Source of the DNA: Phyllobacterium zundukense
GTDB taxonomy: Bacteria > Pseudomonadota > Alphaproteobacteria > Rhizobiales > Rhizobiaceae
Direction: 5' to 3'
DNA length: 64,000 nucleotides
Assembly (NCBI RefSeq): GCF_002764115.1
Contig: NZ_CP017940.1
Location: 1,772,501 to 1,836,500, forward strand
Shown: piece after piece, positions 7,880 to 17,088 of the stretch
Layout of the letters: each line of letters starts with the position of its first letter
Numbering within the stretch: the first letter of the stretch is position 1
Translations under genes and position numbers: made by a program
The notes under the pieces: generated by a model
What the model was told of the DNA's origin: nothing
What the model saw: only the letters and a program-made list of their open reading frames with translations
Databases searched by the model: none

Positions 7880-9014
7880 GTGAGTTCTCGCTGAGGTGCG
7901 ACTTTGGAGCATCGGCAGGCTAACGTATTCATCTCCGCCTTGCCATGACCTTTTGGCGGAAGACCTCCGCGGGTGTCCTGAAGCCCAGACATTTGCGCGG
8001 TGTCGCATTGAGATGATCGCAGACGCGACGCAGTTCGGTATCGCTGACGGCGAGCGGGTCAACCTCCCTCGAAAGCCATCTTCGGGCCCGGCGGTTGGTG
8101 TTCTCGACAGTGCCTTTCTGCCAGGGCGACTGCGGATCACAAAACCAGGTCTGCGTGCCAAGTCCGGCCTGGAGATAGGGCCAGTCGGTGAATTCGGTGC
8201 CACGGTCGAAGGTGATTGAGCGGCGGGCCGTTGCGGGCAGGGCTTCCAGCGTGCGGATCAGCCGCTCCATGATCGGCCGCGACTGCCGGTCATTGTTGCG
8301 CAGAAACACGGTAAAGCGGCTCACTCGCTCGACCAGTGAGGTGACGTTGGCTTCACCGAACTTCTTCTTGAACTGCATCAGATCGCACTCCCAATGCCCA
8401 AACTGCTGGCGCTCCCGCACAATGTCCGGCCGATGCAAAATGCTCAGATGCGGACTGAAACGGCGGCCATGGCGACGCCGGGCATGCCGCGGCCGGCGGC
8501 GCGCTCGGCGTTCGGGCAGGTGATGCCACAGCTTGATCGCCTGGCCATCCTTCGAATAGGCAAACCGGTAGATTGTCTCGTGACAGACCGTCATGCCATG
8601 CCGTCCGCCTTCCAGCTTCAGACGGCCGGCGACTTGCTCGGGCGACCAGCCATGGCGAATCCGCTCGATAATCGCCTCGCGCAGTTGCGGCAGCCGAACC
8701 AGCTTGCGTCGATTGCCCCGCCGATCCTTGGACTTCGTATCGGCGATCGGACCGTAATAACCAGCCAGTTCAAGCATCTCGGGATCATCGAAACGATTGC
8801 GCTTCAGTTCGCGAAAAATCGTTGAGCGATGCCGTCCGAGTTTCTCGGCAATAACGTCGACGCTGATCTTCGCAGCGTGCCAGCGTTCGATCTTGCGGCG
8901 TTCGTCGAGCGTGATTTGGGAGTAGGTGCGCCGAAACGGTTGATCCATGGCGATTCCTTTGTTGCGATAAGCCATTGTTATCGCTACAAAGTCGCGCTTC
9001 GAAATAGAACCCAC
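7880..9014 (-). mobile_element. IS30-family insertion sequence
   Basis: About 1.13 kb. Imperfect terminal inverted repeats are visible: GTGAGTTCT then GCGACTTTG at the left end, and the complement of GTGGGTTCT then GCGACTTTG at the right end, with a one-base length difference between the two blocks. One full-length transposase gene fills the element. Exact outer ends and target duplication could not be fixed by eye because another IS end abuts on the left. Confidence 0.75.
7929..8948 (-). CDS. IS30-family transposase
   Basis: DDE transposase of 340 residues. The N-terminal helix-turn-helix (ITLDERRKIERW to GRHRSTIFRELKRN) is typical of IS30. Catalytic residues lie in HWECDLMQF (first Asp), TFDRGTEF (second Asp) and SPWQKGTVENTNR (Glu). 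The ATG at 8948 has a AAGGAA ribosome binding site; the frame continues upstream into the inverted repeat without a start that fits. It looks intact, so the element may still move. Confidence 0.92.
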   Translation of the reverse strand: MDQPFRRTYSQITLDERRKIERWHAAKISVDVIAEKLGRHRSTIFRELKRNRFDDPEMLELAGYYGPIADTKSKDRRGNRRKLVRLPQLREAIIERIRHGWSPEQVAGRLKLEGGRHGMTVCHETIYRFAYSKDGQAIKLWHHLPERRARRRPRHARRRHGRRFSPHLSILHRPDIVRERQQFGHWECDLMQFKKKFGEANVTSLVERVSRFTVFLRNNDRQSRPIMERLIRTLEALPATARRSITFDRGTEFTDWPYLQAGLGTQTWFCDPQSPWQKGTVENTNRRARRWLSREVDPLAVSDTELRRVCDHLNATPRKCLGFRTPAEVFRQKVMARRR

Positions 9015-9079
9015 CATAGGGCAAATCAAAGTCGCATAAGATAGATTATGGAACTAGCAGATAGAGCCTAATGCGTCGA

Positions 9080-9550
9080 TCAGCTGGTAATATCGGCAAT
9101 TTGTGCCTTTGCCGCCTCTACCAGAGCATTCGGTTCACTTGGGAAAACGAAATTGGTGCCGCCTGCTGCTGCCCACACAACGTCGAATTGCATCAGGCTT
9201 TCATCTGCGTAGGCTTTGATGTCGATCAGATGTCCCAGCGGCGAAACACCGCCGATGGCAAATCCGGTTTCCTTGCGCACGTGCTTCGGATCAGCCCGGT
9301 GCAATCTCTCGCCTGTCAGCTTGGCGGCTTTGTCGAGATCGAGTTTGCGTGGACCGGACACAAGAAACAGATAGAGCTTATCCGTATCAGCGCCTTGAAA
9401 GATCAATGATTTGACGATTTGCGCGACGGTAACGCCGCATTGGATCGCCGCGTCCTCGGCTGTATGGGTTGAATCGGCCATCTGGCGGATTTCGATATCA
9501 AGTCCGGCAGCATGGGCAGCTTGACGAACCCGTTCGACGCTCTTGCTCAC
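9080..9550 (-). CDS. YbaK/EbsC-family aminoacyl-tRNA deacylase
   Basis: Probable editing enzyme that removes mischarged amino acids from tRNA; 156 residues, usual family length. The fold is recognisable from the VAQIVKSLIFQG strand, the invariant lysine in that strand, the KLDLDKAAKLTG segment, and GFAIGGVSPLGH, the YbaK/ProX hallmark. Whether it acts on Cys-tRNA(Pro), Ala-tRNA(Pro) or another substrate cannot be read here. Its start overlaps the stop of the upstream metallo-beta-lactamase gene by four bases, so it is the last gene of the metG-tatD transcription unit. The IS30 element lies just downstream. Confidence 0.85.
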   Translation of the reverse strand: MSKSVERVRQAAHAAGLDIEIRQMADSTHTAEDAAIQCGVTVAQIVKSLIFQGADTDKLYLFLVSGPRKLDLDKAAKLTGERLHRADPKHVRKETGFAIGGVSPLGHLIDIKAYADESLMQFDVVWAAAGGTNFVFPSEPNALVEAAKAQIADITS

Positions 9551-10356
9551 AGTTCGACCTCGAATGACAAACCATCAAATGCCGGCTCGACATTATCCGG
9601 TGTGTCGCGCAGCACGGTTTCGTAATCCAATGGCACGTGCATATGCGTCAGGATGGCTCGACGTGGCTTCAGCTTTTCGATCCATTCTATTGATTCATCG
9701 AGAGAAAAATGGCTTGGATGCGGCCTGTACTGCAGCGCATCGATGACAAGCGTATCAAGTCCGAACAACTGCGCGGCTGTTGTATCCGGGAATGCACTGA
9801 CGTCTGAACAATAGGCCACGTCTGCAATCCGGAAGCCCAAGGACAGGATATCGCCATGCACCTGGGGCAGCGGCAGGAAACGGATGGCGCCGCCAGGACC
9901 ATCGATGTCGAAGGCCCCATGATGGACGATCTCGTGCGACCGAAGAATCGGCGGATAGCTCGAACCTTCCGGCGTCTTGAAGCAGTAGGCAAAGGCATCG
10001 AATAACCGCTTTTGCGTCGTCACGTCGGCGTAGATGTCAACCAGATCATGCCGGTCGATGACAAAGGTCCGGAGATCGTCGAGACCGTGAATATGGTCGG
10101 CATGGGCGTGCGTATAGATGACCGCATCCAGCCGGCCCGAGCCGAAATCGATCATCTGCGAACGGAAATCCGGTCCCGTGTCGATGATGACTGTGGTTAC
10201 AGCTCCATGATCTGCAATACGCTCCACCAGCATGGATGCGCGGCGCCTGCGGTTCTTCGGATTGTCTGGATCGCATTTGCCCCAATCGCCATTGATGCGC
10301 GGCACGCCCGGAGACGAGCCGCAGCCAAGAATGGTGAAGCGCAAGCGATCAGGCAT
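9547..10356 (-). CDS. Metallo-beta-lactamase-fold phosphodiesterase (PhnP-like)
   Basis: Metal-dependent hydrolase of 269 residues. The motif THAHADHIHGLDD carries the HxHxDH metal site; further ligands follow in LPQVHGD, CSDVSAFP and THMHVPLDYE. The closest described family is PhnP, phosphoribosyl cyclic phosphodiesterase, but rhizobial members of this conserved tatD neighbour have no proven substrate that I know. Start is the ATG at 10356, eight bases inside the end of tatD. Codon use matches the neighbours. Confidence 0.85.
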   Translation of the reverse strand: MPDRLRFTILGCGSSPGVPRINGDWGKCDPDNPKNRRRRASMLVERIADHGAVTTVIIDTGPDFRSQMIDFGSGRLDAVIYTHAHADHIHGLDDLRTFVIDRHDLVDIYADVTTQKRLFDAFAYCFKTPEGSSYPPILRSHEIVHHGAFDIDGPGGAIRFLPLPQVHGDILSLGFRIADVAYCSDVSAFPDTTAAQLFGLDTLVIDALQYRPHPSHFSLDESIEWIEKLKPRRAILTHMHVPLDYETVLRDTPDNVEPAFDGLSFEVEL

Positions 10357-11146
10357 TGAGGGCCCTTTCCGGCCTTGGCATCTTGGTGAACAGGCGGAAC
10401 ACATTGTCCGAAGTCAGTGCGGCAAGCGCTTCTTCGCTTACCCCGATCGTCTCGGCCAGTACCGCTGCAGTATGCCGGACGAAGCTCGGCTCATTGCGTT
10501 TCCCCCTGTGCGGCACCGGTGCAAGATAGGGCGCATCCGTTTCAACCAGAAGCCGGTCGCGCGGCACGTTGCGAGCGATTTCCCGGATCTCGGGCGAATT
10601 CTTGAAGGTCAGAATGCCGGAAAAGGAGACATGGCCGCCAAGCTCGACACCGACCCGCGCCAGTTCCGCGCCCGAGGAAAAGCAGTGCAGAATGAAAGGG
10701 AAGGCGCCCTTCCCTGTTTCTTCCCTCAAGGTCGAAATCATGTCTTCATCGGCGCTGCGTGCATGAATGACCAGTGGCAGCTGCGTGGCGCGTGATGCGG
10801 CAATATGTGTGCGGAATCCCTGCATCTGAGCTTCCGGCGGGGCGTAGTCATAGTGATAGTCGAGCCCGGCTTCGCCGATCGCCACCACCTTCGGATGCTC
10901 CGAAAGCCGGATCAGATCGTCGGCCGTTATATCCAGCTCTTCATGCGCGTTGTTCGGGTGCGTTCCCACCGATGCATAGACGCTCTCGTACTGGTCGGCG
11001 ATCTTGATGATATCGCCAAATCGCCGGACGCGCGTGCAGATCGTCACCATCCGCCGGATATCGTGATCCAGCGCCCGCTGAACGATTGCGTCCCGTTCTT
11101 CGGCAAAATCTGCAAAGTCCAGATGGCAATGGCTGTCGACAAGCAT
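10349..11146 (-). CDS. tatD: TatD-family metal-dependent deoxyribonuclease
   Basis: Cytoplasmic TIM-barrel hydrolase of 265 residues, linked to 3'-5' DNA exonuclease activity. Metal-binding motifs appear in order: DSHCHLD at the N terminus, GEAGLDYHYD (about residue 92), VIHARSADED, HCFSS and the late ETDAPYLAPVPHRGK. It starts six bases after the metG stop and overlaps the next gene by eight bases, matching the common alphaproteobacterial order metG-tatD-MBL hydrolase. Confidence 0.93.
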   Translation of the reverse strand: MLVDSHCHLDFADFAEERDAIVQRALDHDIRRMVTICTRVRRFGDIIKIADQYESVYASVGTHPNNAHEELDITADDLIRLSEHPKVVAIGEAGLDYHYDYAPPEAQMQGFRTHIAASRATQLPLVIHARSADEDMISTLREETGKGAFPFILHCFSSGAELARVGVELGGHVSFSGILTFKNSPEIREIARNVPRDRLLVETDAPYLAPVPHRGKRNEPSFVRHTAAVLAETIGVSEEALAALTSDNVFRLFTKMPRPERALNA

Positions 11147-11152
11147 CGGATG

Positions 11153-12700
11153 TCAGGCTTCTTTGTCTGCTTCGACGTAACGCGGGAAAATCGGCTGCGG
11201 AGCCGGGAGATCGGCGCCGGGCACAAGTTCACCACCTACAAGATCAGCGAAGTTCCGCCTGTCCGCCGGAATGGCAAGGATATCGAGTAGTTTTGCCGCC
11301 GAACCCGGAATGAAGGGCTGGCAAAGAATGCCGACACGCCGGATGACTTCCGCCGTCACATAGAGGACCGTTTCCATGCGGGCTGGATCGGTCTTCTTCA
11401 GCGCCCAAGGCTCCTGTGAAGCGAAATAGCGATTGGCTTCGGCCACTACGCCGAAGATCGCCGCAAGCGCCAGGTGCAGAGCCTGTGTGCCAACGGCATT
11501 GCGTGCCGTTGCAAGCGCCATCGTTGCCTGATCGAGGATTGCCTTGTCCACATCAATCAATGCACCCGGCTGCGGTACCTTGGCATCGCAATTCTTGGCG
11601 ATCATCGACAGCGAACGCTGCGCCAGATTGCCGAGGTCATTGGCGAGATCCGCGTTCGTGCGATTGACAATGGCTCCATGGCTATAGTTGCCATCCTGAC
11701 CAAACGGTATTTCGCGCAACAGGAAATAACGCAGCTGATCAAGGCCGTAATGCTCGACCAGCGAGACCGGATCGATGACATTGCCGACCGATTTTGACAT
11801 CTTCTCGCCGCGGTTGAACACGAAACCATGGCCGTAGACGCGCTTTGGCAATTCGATGCCCGCGGACAGCAGGAATGCCGGCCAGTAGACCGCATGGAAG
11901 CGGATAATGTCCTTGCCGATGATGTGCACATCCGCTGGCCAATAGCGCCAGCGCTCAGCCTTTTCATCGGGATAGCCCGCTGCGGTAATGTAGTTGGTCA
12001 GCGCATCGACCCAGACATACATGACATGCTTTTCGTCGCCGGGAACCGGTATGCCCCAATCAAACGTCGTGCGCGAGACGGAAAGATCCTTCAGACCGGA
12101 TTTAACGAAGGACACCACCTCATTGCGGCGCTCGTCCGGACCGATGAACCCTGGATTGTCGGTGTAGAGCTTCAGCAAGCGGTCCTGATAGGCCGACAGG
12201 CGGAAGAAATAGCTCTCTTCCTCGAGCCATTCCACAGGCGTTCCTTGCGGACCGCACCGCACATTGTCGGCGCGCACTTCCGTCTCGTCTTCCTGGTAAT
12301 AGGCTTCGTCGCGCACGGAGTACCAGCCGGCATAGCCGCCCTTGTAGATATCCCCGGCATCGACCATTTTCTGCCAGATCGCCTGGGATGCCTTATAGTG
12401 CCGCTCTTCCGTCGTTCGGATAAAATCATCGTATGACGCATTCAGAAGATGCCCCATGTCGCGGAAAAGCTTGGCATTTCTGTCCGCAAGCTCGCGCGGA
12501 GAAATGCCTTCCTTTCGTGCGGTCTGCAACATCTTGATGCCATGCTCATCCGTTCCGCTGAGAAACAGGACATCCTTGCCATCGTGGCGGTTGAACCGCG
12601 CAATCGCGTCCGTCGCGATCAGCTCATAGGCATGGCCGATATGCGGGCTCCCGTTTGGATAGGAAATGGCAGTTGTGATGTAAAATGTTTCGCGGCTCAT
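11153..12700 (-). CDS. metG: Methionyl-tRNA synthetase
   Basis: Charges tRNA(Met). 515 residues, the short form that lacks the C-terminal tRNA-binding domain. The class I signatures are present: SPHIGHAYE (HIGH type) near residue 15 and [10 protein letters not shown] (KMSKS) near residue 300. The frame is open to 12811, but [17 protein letters not shown] is the conserved N terminus and its ATG at 12700 has an AGGTCA ribosome binding site. Confidence 0.95.
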   Translation of the reverse strand: MSRETFYITTAISYPNGSPHIGHAYELIATDAIARFNRHDGKDVLFLSGTDEHGIKMLQTARKEGISPRELADRNAKLFRDMGHLLNASYDDFIRTTEERHYKASQAIWQKMVDAGDIYKGGYAGWYSVRDEAYYQEDETEVRADNVRCGPQGTPVEWLEEESYFFRLSAYQDRLLKLYTDNPGFIGPDERRNEVVSFVKSGLKDLSVSRTTFDWGIPVPGDEKHVMYVWVDALTNYITAAGYPDEKAERWRYWPADVHIIGKDIIRFHAVYWPAFLLSAGIELPKRVYGHGFVFNRGEKMSKSVGNVIDPVSLVEHYGLDQLRYFLLREIPFGQDGNYSHGAIVNRTNADLANDLGNLAQRSLSMIAKNCDAKVPQPGALIDVDKAILDQATMALATARNAVGTQALHLALAAIFGVVAEANRYFASQEPWALKKTDPARMETVLYVTAEVIRRVGILCQPFIPGSAAKLLDILAIPADRRNFADLVGGELVPGADLPAPQPIFPRYVEADKEA

Positions 12701-12798
12701 ACGTGACCTGATTTCGTCTTTTGTTTGGGCATCTTGGGAGGCCTGACATAACCCATGTCCGGCCCGATTGCCATAGTCCTCGGGTTGCTTGGCAAGGT

Positions 12799-13182
12799 TC
12801 AACGCGCCCAAAGCTGCGGCACACCTTTGTATGTTTGAATCATGCTGTCTGCATGCACCAGAATCATATTGTCGGTTCGCGCCTGGGCTACCAGCATACG
12901 GTCAAAGGGATCCAGGTGGGGCCATTCGAGCAACCCGGCAATCTCCGCATGTGCAGGCGTGATCGGCAAAGGCAAGAAACCGTTTCTTTCAATCGCTGCG
13001 CTGGGCATGCCTTTAAAACGAAGTTTCCCCTTGGCGCTCTTTATGGCGATTTCCCAAATTGAGGCCGCGCTCACATAAATGTGGTTCTGTGGATCGGCGA
13101 TCACTGCACGGGTGGCCGACCCAAGCTGGTCAGCGTCACTGTCCCACCAAAGAACGACGTGCGTGTCGAGCAAAAGATCCAT
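12799..13182 (-). CDS. PIN-domain toxin (VapC-like)
   Basis: Predicted RNA-cleaving toxin of 127 residues. Acidic PIN residues are visible: [11 protein letters not shown] (first Asp), [14 protein letters not shown] (Glu), and [11 protein letters not shown] with LVHADSMI (later Asp residues). The subtype resembles the Sll0205-like PIN proteins that pair with Phd-type antitoxins. Its start codon overlaps the antitoxin stop by one base (TAATG), so the two are translated together. It lies between metG and holB, a position where relatives normally carry no such pair. Confidence 0.9.
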   Translation of the reverse strand: MDLLLDTHVVLWWDSDADQLGSATRAVIADPQNHIYVSAASIWEIAIKSAKGKLRFKGMPSAAIERNGFLPLPITPAHAEIAGLLEWPHLDPFDRMLVAQARTDNMILVHADSMIQTYKGVPQLWAR

Positions 13183-13418
13183 TACAGGCTGCCATTAAAA
13201 AGGGCGATCGTCTCCGCATCAACTTCATCGAAATCCTCGGCGATATACGAAATCTGCAGCGCGTGCGCCGGTTCGCGCGGTCCCTCCTGTTTCGTCAAAG
13301 GGCCCAATTTCGCAAGTGGTACGCCGTTCTTGGCGATAATTACCACTTCACCAGCAGCGGCGCGGTCCACCAGATTGGAGAGATTGGTTTTGGCATCATA
13401 CAGGTTCACTTGAGTCAT
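13182..13418 (-). CDS. Phd/YefM-type antitoxin
   Basis: Antitoxin partner of the PIN toxin, 78 residues. The N-terminal MTQVNLYDAKTNLSNLVDRA and EVVIIAKNGVPLAKL are the DNA-binding Phd/YefM fold; the acidic C-terminal tail (EDFDEVDAETIALF) probably wraps the toxin. I chose the ATG at 13418 with GAAGACACC before it. A 17-base inverted repeat upstream is the likely autoregulatory operator. Confidence 0.88.
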   Translation of the reverse strand: MTQVNLYDAKTNLSNLVDRAAAGEVVIIAKNGVPLAKLGPLTKQEGPREPAHALQISYIAEDFDEVDAETIALFNGSL

Positions 13419-13428
13419 GGTGTCTTCC

Positions 13429-13483
13429 TTGACCAACATGACCAAGTATATCACGCAAAAAACGAGTTGGTCAAATTGGTCAA
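13429..13483. promoter_or_regulatory. Toxin-antitoxin operator palindrome
   Basis: TTGACCAACATGACCAA (13429-13445) and the inverted TTGGTCAAATTGGTCAA (13467-13483) match in 15 of 17 positions across a 21-base spacer, and each arm itself holds two TGACCAA-type half-sites. The site sits 11 bases upstream of the antitoxin start and its far arm covers the holB stop codon. Confidence 0.65.
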
Positions 13484-14532
13484 CCTAGTGTCCGATGCAT
13501 TCGTTCCAGAAAAATGAGCACTGTCTGCTTGCGATCGAGATTGAAGGCGGCAGCGTCCCTCGCCTCGCTCTGCATGTCGTTCCACAGATTTGACCAGCGA
13601 TTGGCTTGCATCACATCGCCCTGCTCCGCGCTCAACCGTGCTTTCCCGGCAATGCGCGCCAGCAGGTCTTCCAGGAAAAGGTCATACTGGATTTCGGCAT
13701 CGCGGCCCGAAAGTGCCGTCGCCAGCGCATGCGCTTTTGGTACATCGAAGGTGGGCTTGCTCAGGACGGCATCGACCGTTTCTGAGATTTCCAGTCCACC
13801 AAAAGCCAGCAGCAAAGCAGCCTTGCGAACACTGCCATCCGCATGCGCAATCAGCGAATCCGTTTCAGCTGACTGCTCAGTGTCCAGATTGATCGCGGCA
13901 AGCGCTGAGAGCAGGTCTTGCCGTTCCAGCGAGTCGAAACGGATCGACTGGCAGCGGGAGCGGATCGTTGGCAGCAACCTTCCTGAAGAATGCGAGATCA
14001 AAATAAACAGAGTCCGCTGCGGCGGTTCTTCAAGAGTCTTAAGTAAGGCATTGGCAGCATTGCGATTCATATCATCGGCTGGGTCGACAATGACGATGCG
14101 CCACGACCCGTCATGTGAAGTTCGATTGAGGAAATGCGTGACCCGTCGCACCTCGTCCACCGTGATGCCGGTCTTGAACTTGCCGGTCTTTGCATCGACC
14201 GGACGGCTGATGTGCAACATCGCCAGATGCGTTCCGCTGGCGATCTGCCTGTAGGGTGCGACTCCGTAATCCGGCTCGGCGAGCGTCAGAGGCGCTTCAC
14301 GTTCTGCCGGGTATTTGAGCATGTGTCCTGCAAGGTGGAACGCCAGTGTCGCCTTGCCAACGCCCTGCGGCCCTTCCAGCAGCAGGGCGTGGTGCATTTG
14401 GCCGGACTGATAGGCTTGCGCCAGGAACGCTCTGATCGCCGCATGGCCGAACAGCGCGGGGTTCGCTGACGGCGCGGGAACGCCATCGATGGCGTCGTGG
14501 GTCGCCGGCACATCGAGAATCGCATCACTCAT
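13480..14532 (-). CDS. holB: DNA polymerase III delta-prime subunit
   Basis: Clamp-loader subunit of the replicase, 350 residues. The AAA+ domain shows a P-loop [12 protein letters not shown] (about residue 55), a DEVRR segment, [23 protein letters not shown] and the sensor/arginine region [11 protein letters not shown]. It starts four bases before the tmk stop, giving the usual tmk-holB coupling. Its 3' end overlaps one arm of the toxin-antitoxin operator. Confidence 0.92.
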   Translation of the reverse strand: MSDAILDVPATHDAIDGVPAPSANPALFGHAAIRAFLAQAYQSGQMHHALLLEGPQGVGKATLAFHLAGHMLKYPAEREAPLTLAEPDYGVAPYRQIASGTHLAMLHISRPVDAKTGKFKTGITVDEVRRVTHFLNRTSHDGSWRIVIVDPADDMNRNAANALLKTLEEPPQRTLFILISHSSGRLLPTIRSRCQSIRFDSLERQDLLSALAAINLDTEQSAETDSLIAHADGSVRKAALLLAFGGLEISETVDAVLSKPTFDVPKAHALATALSGRDAEIQYDLFLEDLLARIAGKARLSAEQGDVMQANRWSNLWNDMQSEARDAAAFNLDRKQTVLIFLERMHRTLG

Positions 14533-15200
14533 TTTGTCACCTCGACGGCTTGCTTAGGTTTGATTCCGCGGCTCGTCTTCAATTGATCGACGAGCGCAGC
14601 GATTTCCCTGGCGATCTCGCCGGCGGGACGATCGGCGGCGATGACCTTGCAGCGTTCCGGTTCTTCTGCGGCAATGGCGAGATAGGCATCGCGCCGCTTG
14701 TGATGCAGTTCGATGGTCTCCTTCTCGAAGCGATCAGCGGTCCCTGCCCCGCGCCGTGCATTGGCGCGCTGCAGCCCAATCTCTGCCGGCAGGTCAAGGA
14801 TGATCGTGAGGTCAGGCATCAGGCCGTTTATGGCGGCACGTTCGATGGCACGCATCAGGGCCGGATCGAGTTCGCCGGTCACGCCCTGATAGACCCGGCT
14901 GGAGTCGATATAGCGGTCGCAAAGCACCATGCGCCCGGATTTCAGCGCCTTGCGCATGACTTGCTCGACATGGTCATTGCGTGCAGCAGCAAACAGCAGG
15001 GCTTCCATCGCGGGGCCGAAAGGTTCGGCCGCACCGCTCAGGATGACGTGGCGCACCGCTTCGGCGCCCGGCGATCCGCCTGGCTCGCGCGTCACCAGAA
15101 CATCATCGCCTTGCCCGCGCAGATATTCGGCCAGACGCGCAATCTGTGTGGATTTGCCCGCGCCCTCGCCGCCCTCGAATGTGATGAATAGTCCTTGCAC
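14529..15200 (-). CDS. tmk: Thymidylate kinase
   Basis: Phosphorylates dTMP to dTDP for DNA synthesis; 223 residues. P-loop [11 protein letters not shown] (residue 7 on), the [12 protein letters not shown] substrate motif and the lid region near [11 protein letters not shown] are visible. The start is a GTG at 15200 with only a weak ribosome binding site (AAAGACGACGA). The stop overlaps the holB start. Confidence 0.94.
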   Translation of the reverse strand: MQGLFITFEGGEGAGKSTQIARLAEYLRGQGDDVLVTREPGGSPGAEAVRHVILSGAAEPFGPAMEALLFAAARNDHVEQVMRKALKSGRMVLCDRYIDSSRVYQGVTGELDPALMRAIERAAINGLMPDLTIILDLPAEIGLQRANARRGAGTADRFEKETIELHHKRRDAYLAIAAEEPERCKVIAADRPAGEIAREIAALVDQLKTSRGIKPKQAVEVTK

Positions 15201-15241
15201 GCTTGTCGTCGTCTTTCAATGCAGAGTCGGTTATGCGGCTC

Positions 15242-15526
15242 TTACGCAGCATGCACAGACAGTTTCAGACCAAGGGCTCGTATGACCCCGGTAAGCGTTT
15301 CAAGGGTTGGGTTTCCACCCTCGCTAAACGCCTTGTAGATCGTCTCCCGGCTTACACCGGCGTCTCGGGCCAGCTGTGTCATTCCACGAGCGCGCGCGAC
15401 ATCTCCGATAACGGCAGCAATAAGGGCAGGATCACCATCCTCAAACGCGGCTTCGACATAGGCCACAATGGCTTCCGGGCTATCCAGATTCTCCGTGACA
15501 TCCCATGGTTTTGTTACAAGTGCCAT
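15242..15526 (-). CDS. HTH antitoxin, HigA-like addiction-module antidote
   Basis: 94 residues. The C-terminal half is a Cro/CI helix-turn-helix (GMTQLARDAGVSRETIYKAF and NPTLETLTGVIRALGLKL) as in the putative addiction module antidote family. It starts two bases after the stop of the toxin gene, giving toxin-first order as in higBA pairs. The ATG at 15526 has AAAGGAGTT before it. Confidence 0.88.
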   Translation of the reverse strand: MALVTKPWDVTENLDSPEAIVAYVEAAFEDGDPALIAAVIGDVARARGMTQLARDAGVSRETIYKAFSEGGNPTLETLTGVIRALGLKLSVHAA

Positions 15527-15528
15527 GA

Positions 15529-15819
15529 TCAGAACTCCTTTGCTAGTGCTTTGGCCCTGGCAGTATCGGCAGTCTGTGTGCGCTTGTCGCCGCCACACAA
15601 TAGCAACACCAGGGTCTGGCCACGCTTCTGGTAGTAAATTCTGTAACCAGGTCCGTAATCGACCCGAAGCTCACTGACCCCTTCCCCGATTGGCTTCACA
15701 TCGCCCGGATTACCAAGTGACAGGCGTCGAATTCTAACCTGAATACGCGCAATCGCATTTGTATCCTTCAGTGCTGTGAGCCAACTGGCAAATTCGAGCG
15801 TTTGACGAATTTCGACCAT
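15529..15819 (-). CDS. RelE/ParE-superfamily toxin (HigB-like)
   Basis: 96 residues from the ATG at 15819 (MVEIRQTLEFASWLTALKD). The fold is recognised from IARIQVRIRRLSLGNPGDVKP, the basic strand VSELRVDYGPGYRIYYQ and the C-terminal LLLCGGDKRTQ, typical of the small RelE/HigB mRNA interferases or gyrase toxins. First gene of the pair; the antidote follows directly. A longer frame exists upstream but lacks a better start. Confidence 0.88.
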   Translation of the reverse strand: MVEIRQTLEFASWLTALKDTNAIARIQVRIRRLSLGNPGDVKPIGEGVSELRVDYGPGYRIYYQKRGQTLVLLLCGGDKRTQTADTARAKALAKEF

Positions 15820-15876
15820 GCGCAAGATAAATCCATACAAAAAAACTGTCAATTATAATACACAATATCAATAAGT

Positions 15877-17088
15877 CTAAAACTTCAGTTGCCGTATCCA
15901 GCCAGTCGCCAGTTCATATACGGCGTCGAGCGAGCGCTTCTTCAGACCGCCGGTCTCGATTGCTTCTGCCGTATAGACCGGCGTTTCCTGCGCCAGGGCA
16001 TCACCGATCCATATCCGCAACGTGCCGACCTGCTGGTCTGCCTTCAGCGGTGCAACCAGAGGGCCCTGGTAGACGACATGTGCCTTCAGGCGATCCCGAT
16101 TGGCGACTGGTACGAGAAGGCTGACCTTCTCATGTGCCTTGAGAGGGACGCCTGATTTGACGCCGCCAAACACGCTCGCCTCGCCGACCGTCTCGCCCTC
16201 GGCAAAAATATCCATTTCCTCGAACGCCTGATAAGCCCACTCGAAGATCCGCTTGGCTTCCTCTGCGCGCTCCTTGTCGCTGGCAAGGCCGCTCAGTGCA
16301 AGGATGTAGCGCCGACCGTTCCTTGTGGCCGCCCCGACAATGCCATAGCCGGACTGCTCGGTGTAACCGGTACCCATGCCATCGGCTCCGATATCGAGGC
16401 GCAGCAGCGGATTGCGGTTGCGCTGGAAGATGTTGTTCCAGGTGAAATTGTCCTGCGCATAGGTGCGGTAGTATTCCGGATATTCCTTGTTGATATGCCG
16501 CGCCAGGGCGACCAGATCGGTCAGCGAAACCCTTTGCTGCGGGTCGGGCAAACCGGTCGAATTGACGAAGGTCGAGTTTTTCAGGCCGATCTCCCTGGCC
16601 CGTGCATTCATCATCTCTGCGAATTTTGGTTCCGACCCGGCAATGCCTTCCGCCAGGATAATGCAGCCATCATTGGCCGATTGCACGATGACGCCCTGGA
16701 TCAGGTCGCCGATGCTGATCGACGATTTGAGCTTGGCGAACATGGTCGAACCGCCAGATGGCGCGCCGCCGGTTCGCCAGGCATTTTCGCTCACTGTATA
16801 TTGCGTGTCGGGCGTGATCGTGCCGGTTTTGAGCGCATGAAAGACGACTTCCATGGTCATCAGCTTGGCAAGCGCCGCCGGCTCGATCAGCGTGTCTGGC
16901 GATTTCGCATAGAGGATCGTTCCGGTCTGATCCTCGATCATCAAGGCTTGCTTGGCCTTGGTGTCAAATAGCGCATCCTGCGCGGCTGCCATGGTGACGG
17001 ATGCGAGCGCAATCGTCACGCCAAGAGCAAAAATACGGAATGGCCGGGTCAGAACGTGTTTCGAAAAAAGGAAATCAGTTGCCGTCAT
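15877..17088 (-). CDS. DD-carboxypeptidase-like protein lacking catalytic residues
   Basis: Exported homologue of the DacA/DacF penicillin-binding proteins, 403 residues with an N-terminal signal segment ending near AAAQDA. The fold is clear (GGAPSGGSTMF, VNSTGLPDPQQ, FTWNNIFQRNRNPLL), and the second active-site motif SAN is present (Ser137-Ala-Asn139). However, the nucleophile of the SxxK motif is replaced (PAALAK: Ala72, Lys75 kept), and the KTG motif reads GTG (Gly239-Thr240-Gly241). Without these it should not hydrolyse D-Ala-D-Ala by the known route; a structural or peptidoglycan-binding role is more likely. The start overlaps the rlpA end by 14 bases. Confidence 0.85.
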   Translation of the reverse strand: MTATDFLFSKHVLTRPFRIFALGVTIALASVTMAAAQDALFDTKAKQALMIEDQTGTILYAKSPDTLIEPAALAKLMTMEVVFHALKTGTITPDTQYTVSENAWRTGGAPSGGSTMFAKLKSSISIGDLIQGVIVQSANDGCIILAEGIAGSEPKFAEMMNARAREIGLKNSTFVNSTGLPDPQQRVSLTDLVALARHINKEYPEYYRTYAQDNFTWNNIFQRNRNPLLRLDIGADGMGTGYTEQSGYGIVGAATRNGRRYILALSGLASDKERAEEAKRIFEWAYQAFEEMDIFAEGETVGEASVFGGVKSGVPLKAHEKVSLLVPVANRDRLKAHVVYQGPLVAPLKADQQVGTLRIWIGDALAQETPVYTAEAIETGGLKKRSLDAVYELATGWIRQLKF

